Of a stretch of DNA of 49,344 nucleotides, positions 7,699-17,800 are shown in pieces. Position 1 is the first letter of the stretch. Every line of letters starts with the position of its first letter. Made by a program: the position numbers and the translations under genes. The stretch spans positions 1-49,344 of the forward strand of contig CAMKFB010000010.1 in assembly GCA_946411735.1 (NCBI GenBank). Reading direction: 5' to 3'. This DNA comes from an uncultured Selenomonadales bacterium. GTDB lineage: Bacteria; Bacillota; Negativicutes; Selenomonadales; Selenomonadaceae. Below the pieces are notes generated by a model. The model was given only the letters and a program-made list of their open reading frames with translations, ran no database searches and had not been told where the DNA came from.

Positions 7699-8573
7699 TC
7701 AAACTGGCGATAATCGGCGTCGGGCTGATCGGAGGCTCATTGGGGCTGGCGCTCAAAGAAAAGCTCGGCGATGAAATTTACATCACGGGCTTATGTCGGA
7801 CGCAACGGTCGATGGACAATGCGATGAAACTCCGCGCGGTCGATCACGCGTCGAACGATCTCGAAAAAGTAGTCGGCGGGGCGGATATAATTTTTCTGTC
7901 GCCGCCGGTGCTGCAGATCGTGCCAATGGTCGAAAAAATCTTGCCGTATATCAAGCGCGGGGCGATCCTCACCGACGCCGGCTCGACCAAACAATTCATC
8001 GACGATCGGCTCAAAAAAATCCTGCCGGCGGAGGTATACTACGTGCCGGGGCATCCGATGACGGGGCGCGAAATGAGCGGCGTGACGGCGGCGCGGGCGG
8101 ATCTGTTCAAAGGGAAGGCGTATGTTATCGTCGAAGATTCGGGAGCGCCGCCTGATGTGGTCGAGAGGCTGATGAGCGTGTTGCGCTTGACGGAAGCAAA
8201 ATTCGTGACGCTCGACCTTGCGAAACACGATCGATGCGCGTCAGTGATAAGCCACGTGCCGCACGTGACGGCGGCGGCGCTCGTAACGCTGCTCAACCGC
8301 TCGGGCGGCGATCTCGATTCGTGCATCAAACTGATCGGCGGCGGATTTAAGGACACCACTCGAATTGCGTCGTCGAACGCCGATATGTGGGCGGATATCT
8401 GTATGACAAACGGGGAGGCGATTGCCGCAAACCTTCGCGATCTGCAAAACATTCTCGGCGAAGTGATCGGCGCGATCGAAAATAAGGATCGTCAAGCGGT
8501 GCATGATTATTTTGCGGCGTCGAAGCAGCGGCGCGATTCGTTGCTTGAGGCGGTCGCCTTCGATCCCAACTGA
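7695..8573 (+). CDS. tyrA: Prephenate dehydrogenase
   Basis: A 292-aa NAD(P)-dependent dehydrogenase converting prephenate to 4-hydroxyphenylpyruvate for tyrosine. The Rossmann motif GVGLIGGSLGLAL is at residues 8-20; DAGSTK, PGHPMTGREMSG with the conserved histidine, and KHDRCASVISHVPH follow, all typical of TyrA. The ATG at 7695 overlaps the aroF stop in ATGA. There is no C-terminal ACT domain, unlike B. subtilis TyrA, so tyrosine feedback would have to act elsewhere. Sixteen bases separate it from queC. Confidence 0.92.
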   Translation: MIKLAIIGVGLIGGSLGLALKEKLGDEIYITGLCRTQRSMDNAMKLRAVDHASNDLEKVVGGADIIFLSPPVLQIVPMVEKILPYIKRGAILTDAGSTKQFIDDRLKKILPAEVYYVPGHPMTGREMSGVTAARADLFKGKAYVIVEDSGAPPDVVERLMSVLRLTEAKFVTLDLAKHDRCASVISHVPHVTAAALVTLLNRSGGDLDSCIKLIGGGFKDTTRIASSNADMWADICMTNGEAIAANLRDLQNILGEVIGAIENKDRQAVHDYFAASKQRRDSLLEAVAFDPN

Positions 8574-8589
8574 AAGGAGCATCAACGGC

Positions 8590-9276
8590 ATGAAGGCAGT
8601 AATTCTGTCGAGCGGCGGCATCGATTCAACCACATGCCTTGGGCTTGCCGTCGAAAAATATTCGAGCGCCGACGTCATCACGCTCTCGATTTATTACGGT
8701 CAGCGCCACCAACGCGAACTTCAATCGGCTCGCGCCGTCGCTCAACATTACGGCGTCCCGCATTACGAGTTCGACGCCGCCGCCATTTTCGAGCCCTCCG
8801 ACTCCGCCCTTATCAAAAACTCCGCGCGGAGCCTCGAGCATTCTTCCTACGCTCAACAGTCCGCCGACGGCAAAGTCTCAACCTACGTGCCGTTCCGCAA
8901 CGGTCTGATGTTGTCGATGGCGGCGTCCTTCGCCGACGGATTCTTCAAAGGCGATGAGCCCGTCGAGATTTATATCGGAGTGCACGCCGACGATGTTGCC
9001 GGCAGCGCTTATCCCGATTGCACCGTCGAGTTCGTTGACGCGATCGGTCGCGCGATCTCCCTCGGCACTTACGATCGAATAAAAATCGTCGCGCCCTTCG
9101 TCACGTCGAACAAAGCCGCTGTCGTCAAGCGCGGGCTCGAGCTCGGCGTCCCCTATCATATCACGTGGAGCTGCTATGACGATCTCGACGCGCCTTGCGG
9201 CAAATGCGCAACGTGCCTCGATCGCGCCGCCGCCTTCAAAGCCAACGGCGCCGTCGATCCCGCCGTCAATCCCTGA
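8590..9276 (+). CDS. queC: 7-cyano-7-deazaguanine synthase (QueC)
   Basis: A 228-aa ATP-dependent enzyme converting 7-carboxy-7-deazaguanine to preQ0, a step toward queuosine in tRNA. The PP-loop SGGIDS lies at residues 8-13. The C-terminal zinc site uses the cysteines of WSCYDDLDAPCGKCATC. Length and motifs are normal. ATG at 8590 with AAAGGAGC upstream. queH, the last step of the pathway, lies on the minus strand at 28901; queD, queE and queF are not in the window. Confidence 0.95.
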   Translation: MKAVILSSGGIDSTTCLGLAVEKYSSADVITLSIYYGQRHQRELQSARAVAQHYGVPHYEFDAAAIFEPSDSALIKNSARSLEHSSYAQQSADGKVSTYVPFRNGLMLSMAASFADGFFKGDEPVEIYIGVHADDVAGSAYPDCTVEFVDAIGRAISLGTYDRIKIVAPFVTSNKAAVVKRGLELGVPYHITWSCYDDLDAPCGKCATCLDRAAAFKANGAVDPAVNP

Positions 9277-9303
9277 ACAGTCAATCGGAAAGGGGCGATC
9301 CAA

Positions 9304-9939
9304 ATGCAGGAAAAGGACATAAAGGACTGGCTCAGACCTATTAACAATTCGATCGATCGGGTCGTTCCGACCAATCGCAAGCTGGTCGACTTCATCAACG
9401 CCAAGGCGTCCGGCAACGGCGTCAAGCGTTCGCTGAGCAAGGTCAAGTTCCTCGACAAATCCGAAAAGAGCACCTATCAATGCATCAGCCTGACGATGAA
9501 TGAGCTCAAAAAGAAACTCGGCGAGCGCAAAGTCGGCGACGAAGATCAAAAGGTTGTGATCGCTCGCGCGACGGAGGTTCTCGACGATGCGAAAAAAAAT
9601 GTCGAGCGCGTCTACGGCGAAGTTCGGCGCTATATCATCACGTCGGAGCTTCGGACGAGTTGCGTCCAACATCATTTCAAAAAAATCCCGTCGGTGAGCG
9701 CCGAGCAAAACGAGGCGCTGTCGAAAGAAATGTTTTCGATGGCGCTCGAGTTCGTCAACAAGAGCGACAAGCACAGTCTTGACGACATAGAGGACGAGTT
9801 TGATAAGATCAATCGGATCGCGACGGAGCTGTTCGGTTTGATTGAAAAGACGGGCGGTTTGGCGTCGAGCAAGCCGAAGAACACTCGGGCGCCCGAGAAG
9901 AGTCGGGGACCGTTAAGTATTCTCGACAATTTTTGGTGA
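9304..9939 (+). CDS. Unrecognised helical protein, 211 aa
   Basis: I do not recognise this family. The protein is charged and mostly predicted helical by eye, with alternating K/E/D-rich segments (for example MNELKKKLGERK and AKKNVERVYGEVRRY) and no signal peptide or membrane segment. A single cysteine lies in TSCVQHHFKK. The C-terminal 35 residues are low-complexity (KPKNTRAPEKSRGP), then end in SILDNFW. ATG with GAAAGGGG upstream, 27 bp after queC, so probably co-transcribed with it, and followed by a strong terminator at 9953. It looks like a real gene: good RBS, codon use like its neighbours, clean boundaries. Confidence 0.75.
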   Translation: MQEKDIKDWLRPINNSIDRVVPTNRKLVDFINAKASGNGVKRSLSKVKFLDKSEKSTYQCISLTMNELKKKLGERKVGDEDQKVVIARATEVLDDAKKNVERVYGEVRRYIITSELRTSCVQHHFKKIPSVSAEQNEALSKEMFSMALEFVNKSDKHSLDDIEDEFDKINRIATELFGLIEKTGGLASSKPKNTRAPEKSRGPLSILDNFW

Positions 9940-9952
9940 GAGCGATCGAGGG

Positions 9953-9975
9953 TGCCGCGCGCGGCATTTTTTTTT
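9953..9975 (+). terminator. Rho-independent terminator after the 211-aa gene
   Basis: The perfect palindrome TGCCGCGCGCGGCA (9953-9966) is followed by nine T (9967-9975). Confidence 0.85.
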
Positions 9976-10030
9976 GCGGTCGACAAAAATGATTTTAATA
10001 AAAAAAATTTGCGCCAACGAAAACTTTTTG

Positions 10031-10039
10031 TGCTATAAT
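10031..10039 (+). promoter_or_regulatory. Extended -10 promoter of the MBL-greA-lysS unit
   Basis: TGCTATAAT (10031-10039) is an extended -10 box. No good -35 is seen at the usual distance (TTGCGC lies 19 bases upstream). The GTG start is at 10092. Confidence 0.5.
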
Positions 10040-10091
10040 ATGCCGCGCCGAAAGGCAAGCGAAAAAATTTTTATGGGATGAGGAATAATCA

Positions 10092-10829
10092 GTGGAACTG
10101 ACGTACTTGCTGAACAGCGGCTTTATGATCCGCGCGGGGCGGACGCTTCTGCTGTTCGATGACTACGAAGACCCGTCGGGTGCGGTCGACAAAGCGCTCG
10201 GCGACGGGCAATTCGATTGGCTGTACATCTTGGTGACGCACGCGCATTTCGACCACTTCGGCACGCGCATTCGAGCCTACGCGCATCAGACGACGCGTTA
10301 CATTTTCAGCTACGACTTGCGGCGAACCAAGCGGGTCAAGATGTTTCCGCAGAACAACATCGTCTACATGAAGCGCTACACCGAGTGGAATGATGAGCAG
10401 CTGCACGTGTGGGCGTATGATTCGACGGATGTGGGCGTGTCATTCTTGGTGGAGCTTGCCGACGGCTCGAGGATATTTCACGCGGGCGATTTCAATTGGT
10501 GGCATTGGCTCGGCGACACCGAGGAAAATCAGAAAATGGCGGAGAAAGCGTTCAAAAAGCAGATGCTGCGGCTGAAAAATCTCGAGGCGGATTTGGCGTT
10601 TTTCCCGATTGACGGGCGATTGGGGGAGGCGCAAGAAATGGGCGCGCGCAAATTTCTCGAGCAGACGGATGTGAAGGCGCTGGTGGCGATGCATCGAGTC
10701 GGTTACGAGCGTTGGATTCCGTCGACGAATTTCTTCGGCAAGCGCGCGCCGATTCCGACGTGGTCGCCGCTCACATCAGGCGAGACGCGGCGATTCGACG
10801 GCGGCAAATTTATAGCGGAAATAAAATGA
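10092..10829 (+). CDS. MBL-fold metallohydrolase (UlaG-like)
   Basis: A 245-aa metallo-beta-lactamase-fold protein. THAHFDHFG (about residues 50-58) gives the HxHxDH metal motif, HAGDFNWWHW the later histidine and bridging aspartate, and MHRVGYERW a C-terminal histidine. The start LTYLLNSGFMIRAGRTLLLFD is typical of UlaG/YtnP-like hydrolases. The substrate is unknown. GTG start with GAGGAA upstream. Its TGA lies 15 bp before greA, so it probably heads an operon with greA and lysS. Confidence 0.85.
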   Translation: MELTYLLNSGFMIRAGRTLLLFDDYEDPSGAVDKALGDGQFDWLYILVTHAHFDHFGTRIRAYAHQTTRYIFSYDLRRTKRVKMFPQNNIVYMKRYTEWNDEQLHVWAYDSTDVGVSFLVELADGSRIFHAGDFNWWHWLGDTEENQKMAEKAFKKQMLRLKNLEADLAFFPIDGRLGEAQEMGARKFLEQTDVKALVAMHRVGYERWIPSTNFFGKRAPIPTWSPLTSGETRRFDGGKFIAEIK

Positions 10830-10844
10830 TTGGAGGCAATGACC

Positions 10845-11315
10845 TTGACGGAAAAAAAAGTGATGTTGACGCAAGAGGGCTATGACAAGCTGGCGGCGAA
10901 GTTGGAGCATCTCAAGAGCGTGCGGCGGATCGAGGTGGCGGATCGACTGAAGGCGGCGATCGCGCTGGGCGACTTGAGCGAGAACTCCGAGTACGAGGAC
11001 GCCAAGAACGAGCAGGGCTTTCTTGAGGGCGAGATACTTGATCTCGAGGCGAAACTTCGCAACTGCGAGATCATTGAGGAGGAAGTCAGCAGCCTGATCA
11101 AGCCGGGCTCGACGGTAGTGATTCGCGATCTCGAGACGGGCGAGGTGGAAACGTACATGATAGTCGGTTCGACGGAGGCCGATCCCGACGAGGCGCGCAT
11201 ATCTTACGAGTCGCCGTTGGGGGCGGCACTGTTGCATCAGGAGGTCGGAGCGATCGTCGACGTACACGCGCCGATCGGCGTGATCAAATATGAGATCGTC
11301 GAGATCAAGAGCTGA
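10845..11315 (+). CDS. greA: Transcription elongation factor GreA
   Basis: A 156-aa factor that rescues backtracked RNA polymerase by stimulating transcript cleavage. The N-terminal coiled coil contains LGDLSENSEYEDAKNEQ, with the acidic tip residues needed for cleavage; the C-terminal FKBP-like domain follows from about residue 80. TTG at 10845 is preferred: GGAGG ends eight bases upstream, giving MTEKKVMLTQEG, a usual GreA start. An in-frame ATG at 10839 is too close to the RBS. lysS follows after 14 bp, a common greA-lysS pairing in Firmicutes. Confidence 0.95.
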   Translation: MTEKKVMLTQEGYDKLAAKLEHLKSVRRIEVADRLKAAIALGDLSENSEYEDAKNEQGFLEGEILDLEAKLRNCEIIEEEVSSLIKPGSTVVIRDLETGEVETYMIVGSTEADPDEARISYESPLGAALLHQEVGAIVDVHAPIGVIKYEIVEIKS

Positions 11316-11326
11316 ACGGAGGATGA

Positions 11327-12829
<1,503 letters not shown>

Positions 12830-12834
12830 TCCCG

Positions 12835-12901
12835 CCCACCCACCCTATAAAGGCAAGCCTTTAAAAACCTGAACACGTTAGTGTTCAAAAGGGCGGGTGG
12901 G
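12835..12901. repeat. Inverted repeat with two internal hairpins (three-way-junction shape)
   Basis: An outer stem pairs 12835-12846 with 12890-12901 (11 of 12 positions, one A-C mismatch). Inside are two perfect small hairpins: AAAGGC/GCCTTT (12849-12862, closed further by T-A) and GAACAC/GTGTTC (12871-12886, loop GTTA). No U-run follows, so it is not a standard terminator. It lies upstream of the rpsO promoter, so it is likely the 3' UTR of lysS or a small palindromic element. Confidence 0.65.
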
Positions 12902-12909
12902 GAAAATTA

Positions 12910-12938
12910 TTGACGGCGGCAATCGAGTGTGATACAAT
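12910..12938 (+). promoter_or_regulatory. Promoter of rpsO
   Basis: TTGACG (12910-12915) and TACAAT (12933-12938) with a 17-base spacer, a strong sigma-70 type promoter. Predicted start near 12945 gives a leader of about 72 nt. Confidence 0.75.
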
Positions 12939-12966
12939 TCGTTGGATTTTGAGGAGCGTCCGCGCG

Positions 12967-13010
12967 GTGCGACGATTCAGCGACGTCCACTTCGCCGACG
13001 ACGAAAGGAG
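12967..13010 (+). promoter_or_regulatory. Possible S15 autoregulatory leader of rpsO
   Basis: Two hairpins precede the Shine-Dalgarno: GTG-bulge-GACG paired with CGTC-CAC (12967-12990), and TTCG/CGAA (12991-13005) directly abutting AAGGAG. Ribosomal protein S15 represses its own mRNA through differing leader structures in several phyla; that this leader does so is inference. Confidence 0.3.
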
Positions 13011-13016
13011 ATTAAT

Positions 13017-13283
13017 ATGCTGACAAAAGAGGACAAGCAGAAGATCATGGCGGATAACGCGCGCGGCGAGGGCGATACCGGTTCGCCGGAGGTGCAGGTG
13101 GCGCTGTTGACGGCGCGGATCAACTATCTGACCGAGCATCTCAAGGTGCACAAGAAGGATCATCATTCGCGCCGCGGCTTGCTCAAGATGGTCGGACATC
13201 GCCGCCGGCTGTTGAGCTATCTCAATCGGATCGACATCGAGCGCTACCGCGCGTTGATTGCCAAGCTCAACCTGCGCAAGTAA
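13017..13283 (+). CDS. rpsO: 30S ribosomal protein S15
   Basis: An 88-aa ribosomal protein binding the central domain of 16S r[30 protein letters not shown] and [21 protein letters not shown] are hallmark S15 sequences containing the rRNA-binding H, D and S residues. ATG at 13017, with AAAGGAG seven bases upstream; an upstream extension of the frame has no support. It has its own promoter. pnp, its frequent neighbour, is absent here; the DUF1858 gene follows after 28 bp. Confidence 0.97.
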   Translation: MLTKEDKQKIMADNARGEGDTGSPEVQVALLTARINYLTEHLKVHKKDHHSRRGLLKMVGHRRRLLSYLNRIDIERYRALIAKLNLRK

Positions 13284-13311
13284 GATCGAAAATGAGAGCG
13301 GAGGTGCCGCG

Positions 13312-13548
13312 ATGAAAGTCACCAAGGACATGAGCATCATCGAGGTCGTGCAGAAATATCCCTACGCCGCCGAAGTTTTCTTCTACGCGGGCATGGGTTG
13401 CCTGGGCTGTGCGGCGGCGCGTTTCGAGAACATCGAGCAGGGCTGCATGGCGCACGGGATCGATCCGGATGCGTTGGTCGAAGCGATCAACGAAGTGATC
13501 GAGGCGGAGGAAAAAGCGCCCGCCGTCGAGCCGCTCCCCGCAAACTGA
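13312..13548 (+). CDS. DUF1858 redox-disulfide domain protein
   Basis: A 78-aa protein consisting of one DUF1858 domain (hybrid-cluster-protein-associated redox disulfide family). It begins VTKDMSIIEVVQKYPYAAEVFFYAGMGCLGC, with the CxxC pair at about residues 29-32, then GIDPDALVEAINEVI. The tail is acidic and proline-rich. Family members occur in anaerobes, often fused or next to redox proteins; the molecular role is not established. ATG with CGGAGGTG upstream. It lies between rpsO and the ACT protein. Confidence 0.85.
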   Translation: MKVTKDMSIIEVVQKYPYAAEVFFYAGMGCLGCAAARFENIEQGCMAHGIDPDALVEAINEVIEAEEKAPAVEPLPAN

Positions 13549-13563
13549 TTCGGAGGCGCGACA

Positions 13564-13833
13564 ATGAAATTGGTAGTGACGGTTGTCGGGCGGGATCGCG
13601 TGGGCATCATCGCCGCCGTGACCAAAATTCTTGCCGACAACAACGTCAACATTCTCAGCATCAATCAGAACATCATGGACGGCTTTTTCAATATGATCCT
13701 GTTGGCGGAGGCGAGCGAGAGTAAAATCAAGCTGGTCGACCTGCAAAAAATTCTCCACACTCAAGGCGAGGAGATCGGCGTGCAGATCAAGACGCAACAT
13801 CAGGACATCTTCGACGTGATGCATAAAATCTGA
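13564..13833 (+). CDS. ACT domain protein (UPF0237 type)
   Basis: An 89-aa protein made of a single ACT-fold unit. KLVVTVVGRDRVGIIAAVTKILADNNVNILSINQ is the beta-alpha-beta part that usually forms a small-ligand site at a dimer interface. It resembles the UPF0237/GcvR-like stand-alone ACT proteins, which in many Firmicutes precede a UPF0210 gene; here no such gene follows, the next gene being hemB on the other strand. ATG with CGGAGGCG upstream. Ligand unknown, amino acid likely. Confidence 0.9.
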   Translation: MKLVVTVVGRDRVGIIAAVTKILADNNVNILSINQNIMDGFFNMILLAEASESKIKLVDLQKILHTQGEEIGVQIKTQHQDIFDVMHKI

Positions 13834-13846
13834 TCGACAATCGGAT

Positions 13847-13879
13847 AAAAAAAAGAGGGCTCCGCGCGGAGTCCTTTTT
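13847..13879. terminator. Bidirectional terminator between ACT gene and hemB
   Basis: A-run, then a hairpin built on the iterated palindrome (GGGCTCCG paired with CGGAGTCC, one G-U pair, 13857-13872), then CTTTTTAGTTTT. It serves both convergent units. Confidence 0.8.
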
Positions 13880-13883
13880 AGTT

Positions 13884-14855
13884 TTAATCGTCGAGCCAAC
13901 GTGCGGCGTCAAGTGCGTGGTAGGTGATGATGATGTCGGCGCCGGCGCGCTTCATGCACGTCAGAGTCTCCATCACGATGCGGTGCTCGTCGATCCAACC
14001 GTTTTTGGCGGCGGCTTTGACCATAGCGTATTCGCCGCTGACGTTGTAGACGGCGACGGGTCGATTGATCTGCGCGCGGACGCGTGTGACGACGTCGAGA
14101 TAAGCCATGGCGGGCTTAACCATGATGATGTCGGCGCCCTCGTCGAGATCGAGCGCGACTTCCTTGAGCGCCTCGCGAATGTTGGCGGGATCCATCTGAT
14201 ATTGCTTGCGATCACCAAATTGCGGAGCGGAATCGGCGGCATCACGGAAGGGACCGTAGAAGCCGGAGGCGTATTTGACGGCGTAGCTCATAATCGAGAC
14301 GTTGATGAGATTGTGAGCGTCGAGCGCCGCGCGGATCGCCGCGATCCGACCGTCCATCATATCGGACGGCGCAACGATGTCGGCGCCCGCCTCGGCTTGG
14401 CTGACGGCGACTTTCGAGAGCAGCTCGAGAGTGCGATCGTTGTCGACGTAATGATCGACCAGGCAGCCGCAATGCCCGTGGCTCGTATATTGACAAAGAC
14501 AGACGTCGCCGACGATAATCAGCTCGGGGACGGCTTTTTTGATTGCGGCGATCGCACGCTGTACGGGGGAGCTCATATCCCACGCGCTCGATCCGATCTC
14601 GTCTTTGTATTCGGGCAAACCGAAAATCTCAACGGCGGGGATTCCGAGCGCGGCGATCTTTTTGGCAAGCTCGACGGCTTGATCGATCGAAAGATGATAA
14701 CAGTCGGGCATCGACGGAATCTCCTCGCGCACATTCGAGCCCGGCACGACGAAGAGCGGATAAACGAAATCCTTGACGGTCAGTTGCGTTTCGCGAACCA
14801 TCGCGCGGACATTCTCCGACAACCTCAAGCGCCTCGGGCGCAATTTCATATTCAT
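13884..14855 (-). CDS. hemB: Porphobilinogen synthase (delta-aminolevulinate dehydratase)
   Basis: A 323-aa TIM-barrel enzyme joining two 5-aminolevulinates into porphobilinogen, the common tetrapyrrole precursor. The cysteine-rich stretch VCLCQYTSHGHCGC (about residues 118-131) marks the zinc-dependent type. SYAVKYASGFYGPFR and MVKPAMAYLD contain the two active-site lysines. The start ATG shares its A with the TAA of the GT9 gene upstream (TAATG), and AAGGAG lies before it, so it is the last gene of the murI-cobA/hemD-GT9 unit. A second ATG two codons later is also possible. Confidence 0.96.
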   Translation of the reverse strand: MNMKLRPRRLRLSENVRAMVRETQLTVKDFVYPLFVVPGSNVREEIPSMPDCYHLSIDQAVELAKKIAALGIPAVEIFGLPEYKDEIGSSAWDMSSPVQRAIAAIKKAVPELIIVGDVCLCQYTSHGHCGCLVDHYVDNDRTLELLSKVAVSQAEAGADIVAPSDMMDGRIAAIRAALDAHNLINVSIMSYAVKYASGFYGPFRDAADSAPQFGDRKQYQMDPANIREALKEVALDLDEGADIIMVKPAMAYLDVVTRVRAQINRPVAVYNVSGEYAMVKAAAKNGWIDEHRIVMETLTCMKRAGADIIITYHALDAARWLDD

Positions 14856-17800
14856 TAAACCACTCCTTTTTCGGGATTGAACAGCACGTATTCTTTATTG
14901 CCTTTGTCGATCTGCTCGAGAAGAGCTTTGTAAGCATCAAACATATCCTGAGGCGTGATCTGAGTGATGCAATGAGGACCGCGCGCTCGACAGCCGCGAA
15001 TGTCTTTCGAGTCGACGCACTCGGGGAGCGCATGCGCGGGGCAAATGACCACCGCCGGCACGCCGTACGGATGCCACAATTGAAGAAACGGGCTCGGTTG
15101 CCTTAAATCAAAAGGATAGCATTGCACCATTAACACCGGAATTTGAGCTGCAACCGCAATAAACACTTGACCGGTGTCGTTGCCGATATACATGTCGCAC
15201 AGGCTAAACATCGCCGCTGCCCGTCGCAATGAAAGCTTGCCCGTCAGATCGATGACGCGCTTCGGATCGACATTCTTCAGTATGATATCGGCTTCCGCTT
15301 TATCGCTCGCGCCGCCCACAATCACGAACCTCAAGTCTCTATCCGCTTCCGTAATCAAATTCATCAGCGCCGCATATGATTCCGGCGGATAATGGCTTCT
15401 GCTCGTCATCCCGCCCACGCAGATTGCATAAATTTTTTTCGATGACGGCATCAATGGTTTCACCGCATCAACATCGCTTTGATCAAACCACACTTCCAGC
15501 TGTCGCTCGACAACCTTAGCGCCCGTCAGATATTCAATGCAACTCAGCGCTTTATCAGCGGCGTGAGTGCCGACATTTTTCTGATCGACAATGTCAGTCA
15601 GCAACGGACTCCACAGTCCGCGATCGTATGATATCCTCCGCGCGGAGCCGCTCATATACGACAACAGAGAAATCGACGGGCGCCCGCCGTAAGTCGGCGC
15701 GAAACAGATGTCGTAATGCCGCGTCAAAAATTTTTTCGACAGCTGCGCGTAATACTTCAGTTTCCTGATGATGTTCGGCATATCATCGACGGTCAACTGC
15801 AAGTAGCCGCCGTGGTCGAGTTTCAACGGGTCGATGACAATCTCATCGACGTAAGGACAACCTTCGGCAAGGGTGTCGGCGCGGGAGCAGGCAACCAATG
15901 TGATGTGCGCCTTCGGATAAACGCGTCGAACTTCCCTTATCATCGGCGTCATCGAAATAAAATCGCCCGCCGCCGACTCATGCAGAATCAAAATGTTTTC
16001 GACAGTCGACTTCGACTCGCGATAGCCCGCACGCTCAAAAATCGGCTCCAAAAAATTTTTCATCTCGACGGCATCAAACCGTTGCGTCTCTTCGACGCGC
16101 CGAATGTATTGCTCAAATCCTTCCTCGACGCTCAAATCCGCTTGAGAATCCCGCTCGGGATCGAAGAGCTCATAAAAATTATTCCCCCGCTTGACCTGCT
16201 CGAGCAAAACTTTGCAGGCGTCAAACAGGTTTTGCGGCGTGATCTGTGTGATGCAATGCGGCTCGCGCGCTCGACAACCGCGATTATCTTTTGACTCCTG
16301 ACAACCCGCCAAAGCGTGCGAAGGGCATATCACGACCGACGGAACCTCGTACGGATACCAAAATTTAAGGTTGGGACTCGGACGGTTGAGATCAAGCGGG
16401 AAGCAATGAATCGCCAACACCGGAGTCTTCGTCGCCGCCGCAAGGTGCACCGTCGCCGTATCATTGCTGATGCACACATCGCATAAGCTGATCGCCGCCG
16501 CCGTCTGTCGAAAGGTCGTCTTACCGGTCAGATCGATCGCCTTCGCCGCGTCAACGTTCTCGAGCACAATTTTTGCCTCGGCGCTGTCGTTTGCATCGCC
16601 CAATATCACGAAGCCGATGTCATCCTCCGCCGTCGCGAGCAGTTTTATCAACGCCGCGTAAGATTGCGGCGGATAATGATTTTTTCGGGCGAGACCGCCG
16701 ACGCCGATCGCAAAAACTTTTTTCGTCGAAGGCATCATCGTCTTTACCGCGTCGAGATCGGTTTGATCGAACCACGTTTCCAATCGTCGATCGACAACCT
16801 TCGCGCCCGTCAAATATTCGACACAGCTCATCGACTTGTCGGCGGCGTGAGTGCCGATGCTTTTCTGATCGACGATATCCGTCAGCAGCGGACTCCACAA
16901 GCCTCTGTTATATGAAATCCTCCGCGCGGAGCCCGTCATATACGCGAGCAACGGCAGCGAAGGACGCGACCCGTAGGTCGGCGCAAAACAAATGTCATAG
17001 CGCCGCGTCAGACATTTTTTCGCGACCTCCAAATGGAATTTCAGCTTCCTAATGATGTTGGCAGTGTCGTCGACCGCCGATTGCAGACGAGCGCCGTCCT
17101 CGAGCACAAACGACTTGACGAAAATCTCATCGATGTACGGACAAAGGTCGGCAAGATTTTCGGCGCGCTTGTCGACAACCAGAGTGATGTGCGCATTCGG
17201 ATAAGCCCGCCTGATATCCTTCAGCATCGGCGACATCGAAATGAAATCGCCCGCCGACGACTCGTGCAGGATCAAAATGTTCGACGCGCTCGGATTTTTC
17301 CACTCGGGCGTGAAACGATAACCCTCTTCGTCGAAGATCGGCTCCAGCCACTCTATCATCTCGGTGCATTTGAACTCCCGGGTTTCCTCGACGTGCCGAA
17401 TGTATTCTTTAAAGCCGTCAACCACGCGCGCGGCGCCCTCGTCCTCGCTCACCGCCGTATCGCCTTCGGGATCGAACAGCACATATTTTTTATCGTCCCT
17501 GTCGATCTGTTTGAGCAAAAGTTTGTAAGCGGCGAACAAATCACGCGGCGTGATCTGCCTGATACAATGCGGTCTGCCGCTTTGACAGCCGCGAATATTT
17601 TTTGAGTCTCGACACTCGGGCAGCGCGCGGCTCGGACAAACCACAATCGACGGCACCTCATAAGGGTACCAACGTTCGAGATTGAAACTTGATCGGCACA
17701 AATCCAACGGGAAGCAGTGCAGAGTTATGAGAGGCGTTTGAGTCGCCGCCGCCAAATGCGTCGAGCCGGTGTCGTTGCCGATGTAGATGTCGCACAAGCT

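Noticed and set aside
8574-8589. preQ1 riboswitch before queC
   Set aside because: Only 16 bases separate tyrA and queC, too short for a riboswitch.
12835-12901. tRNA or T-box element
   Set aside because: The fold has two arms only, no CCA end, no T-loop or specifier features; too short for a T-box.
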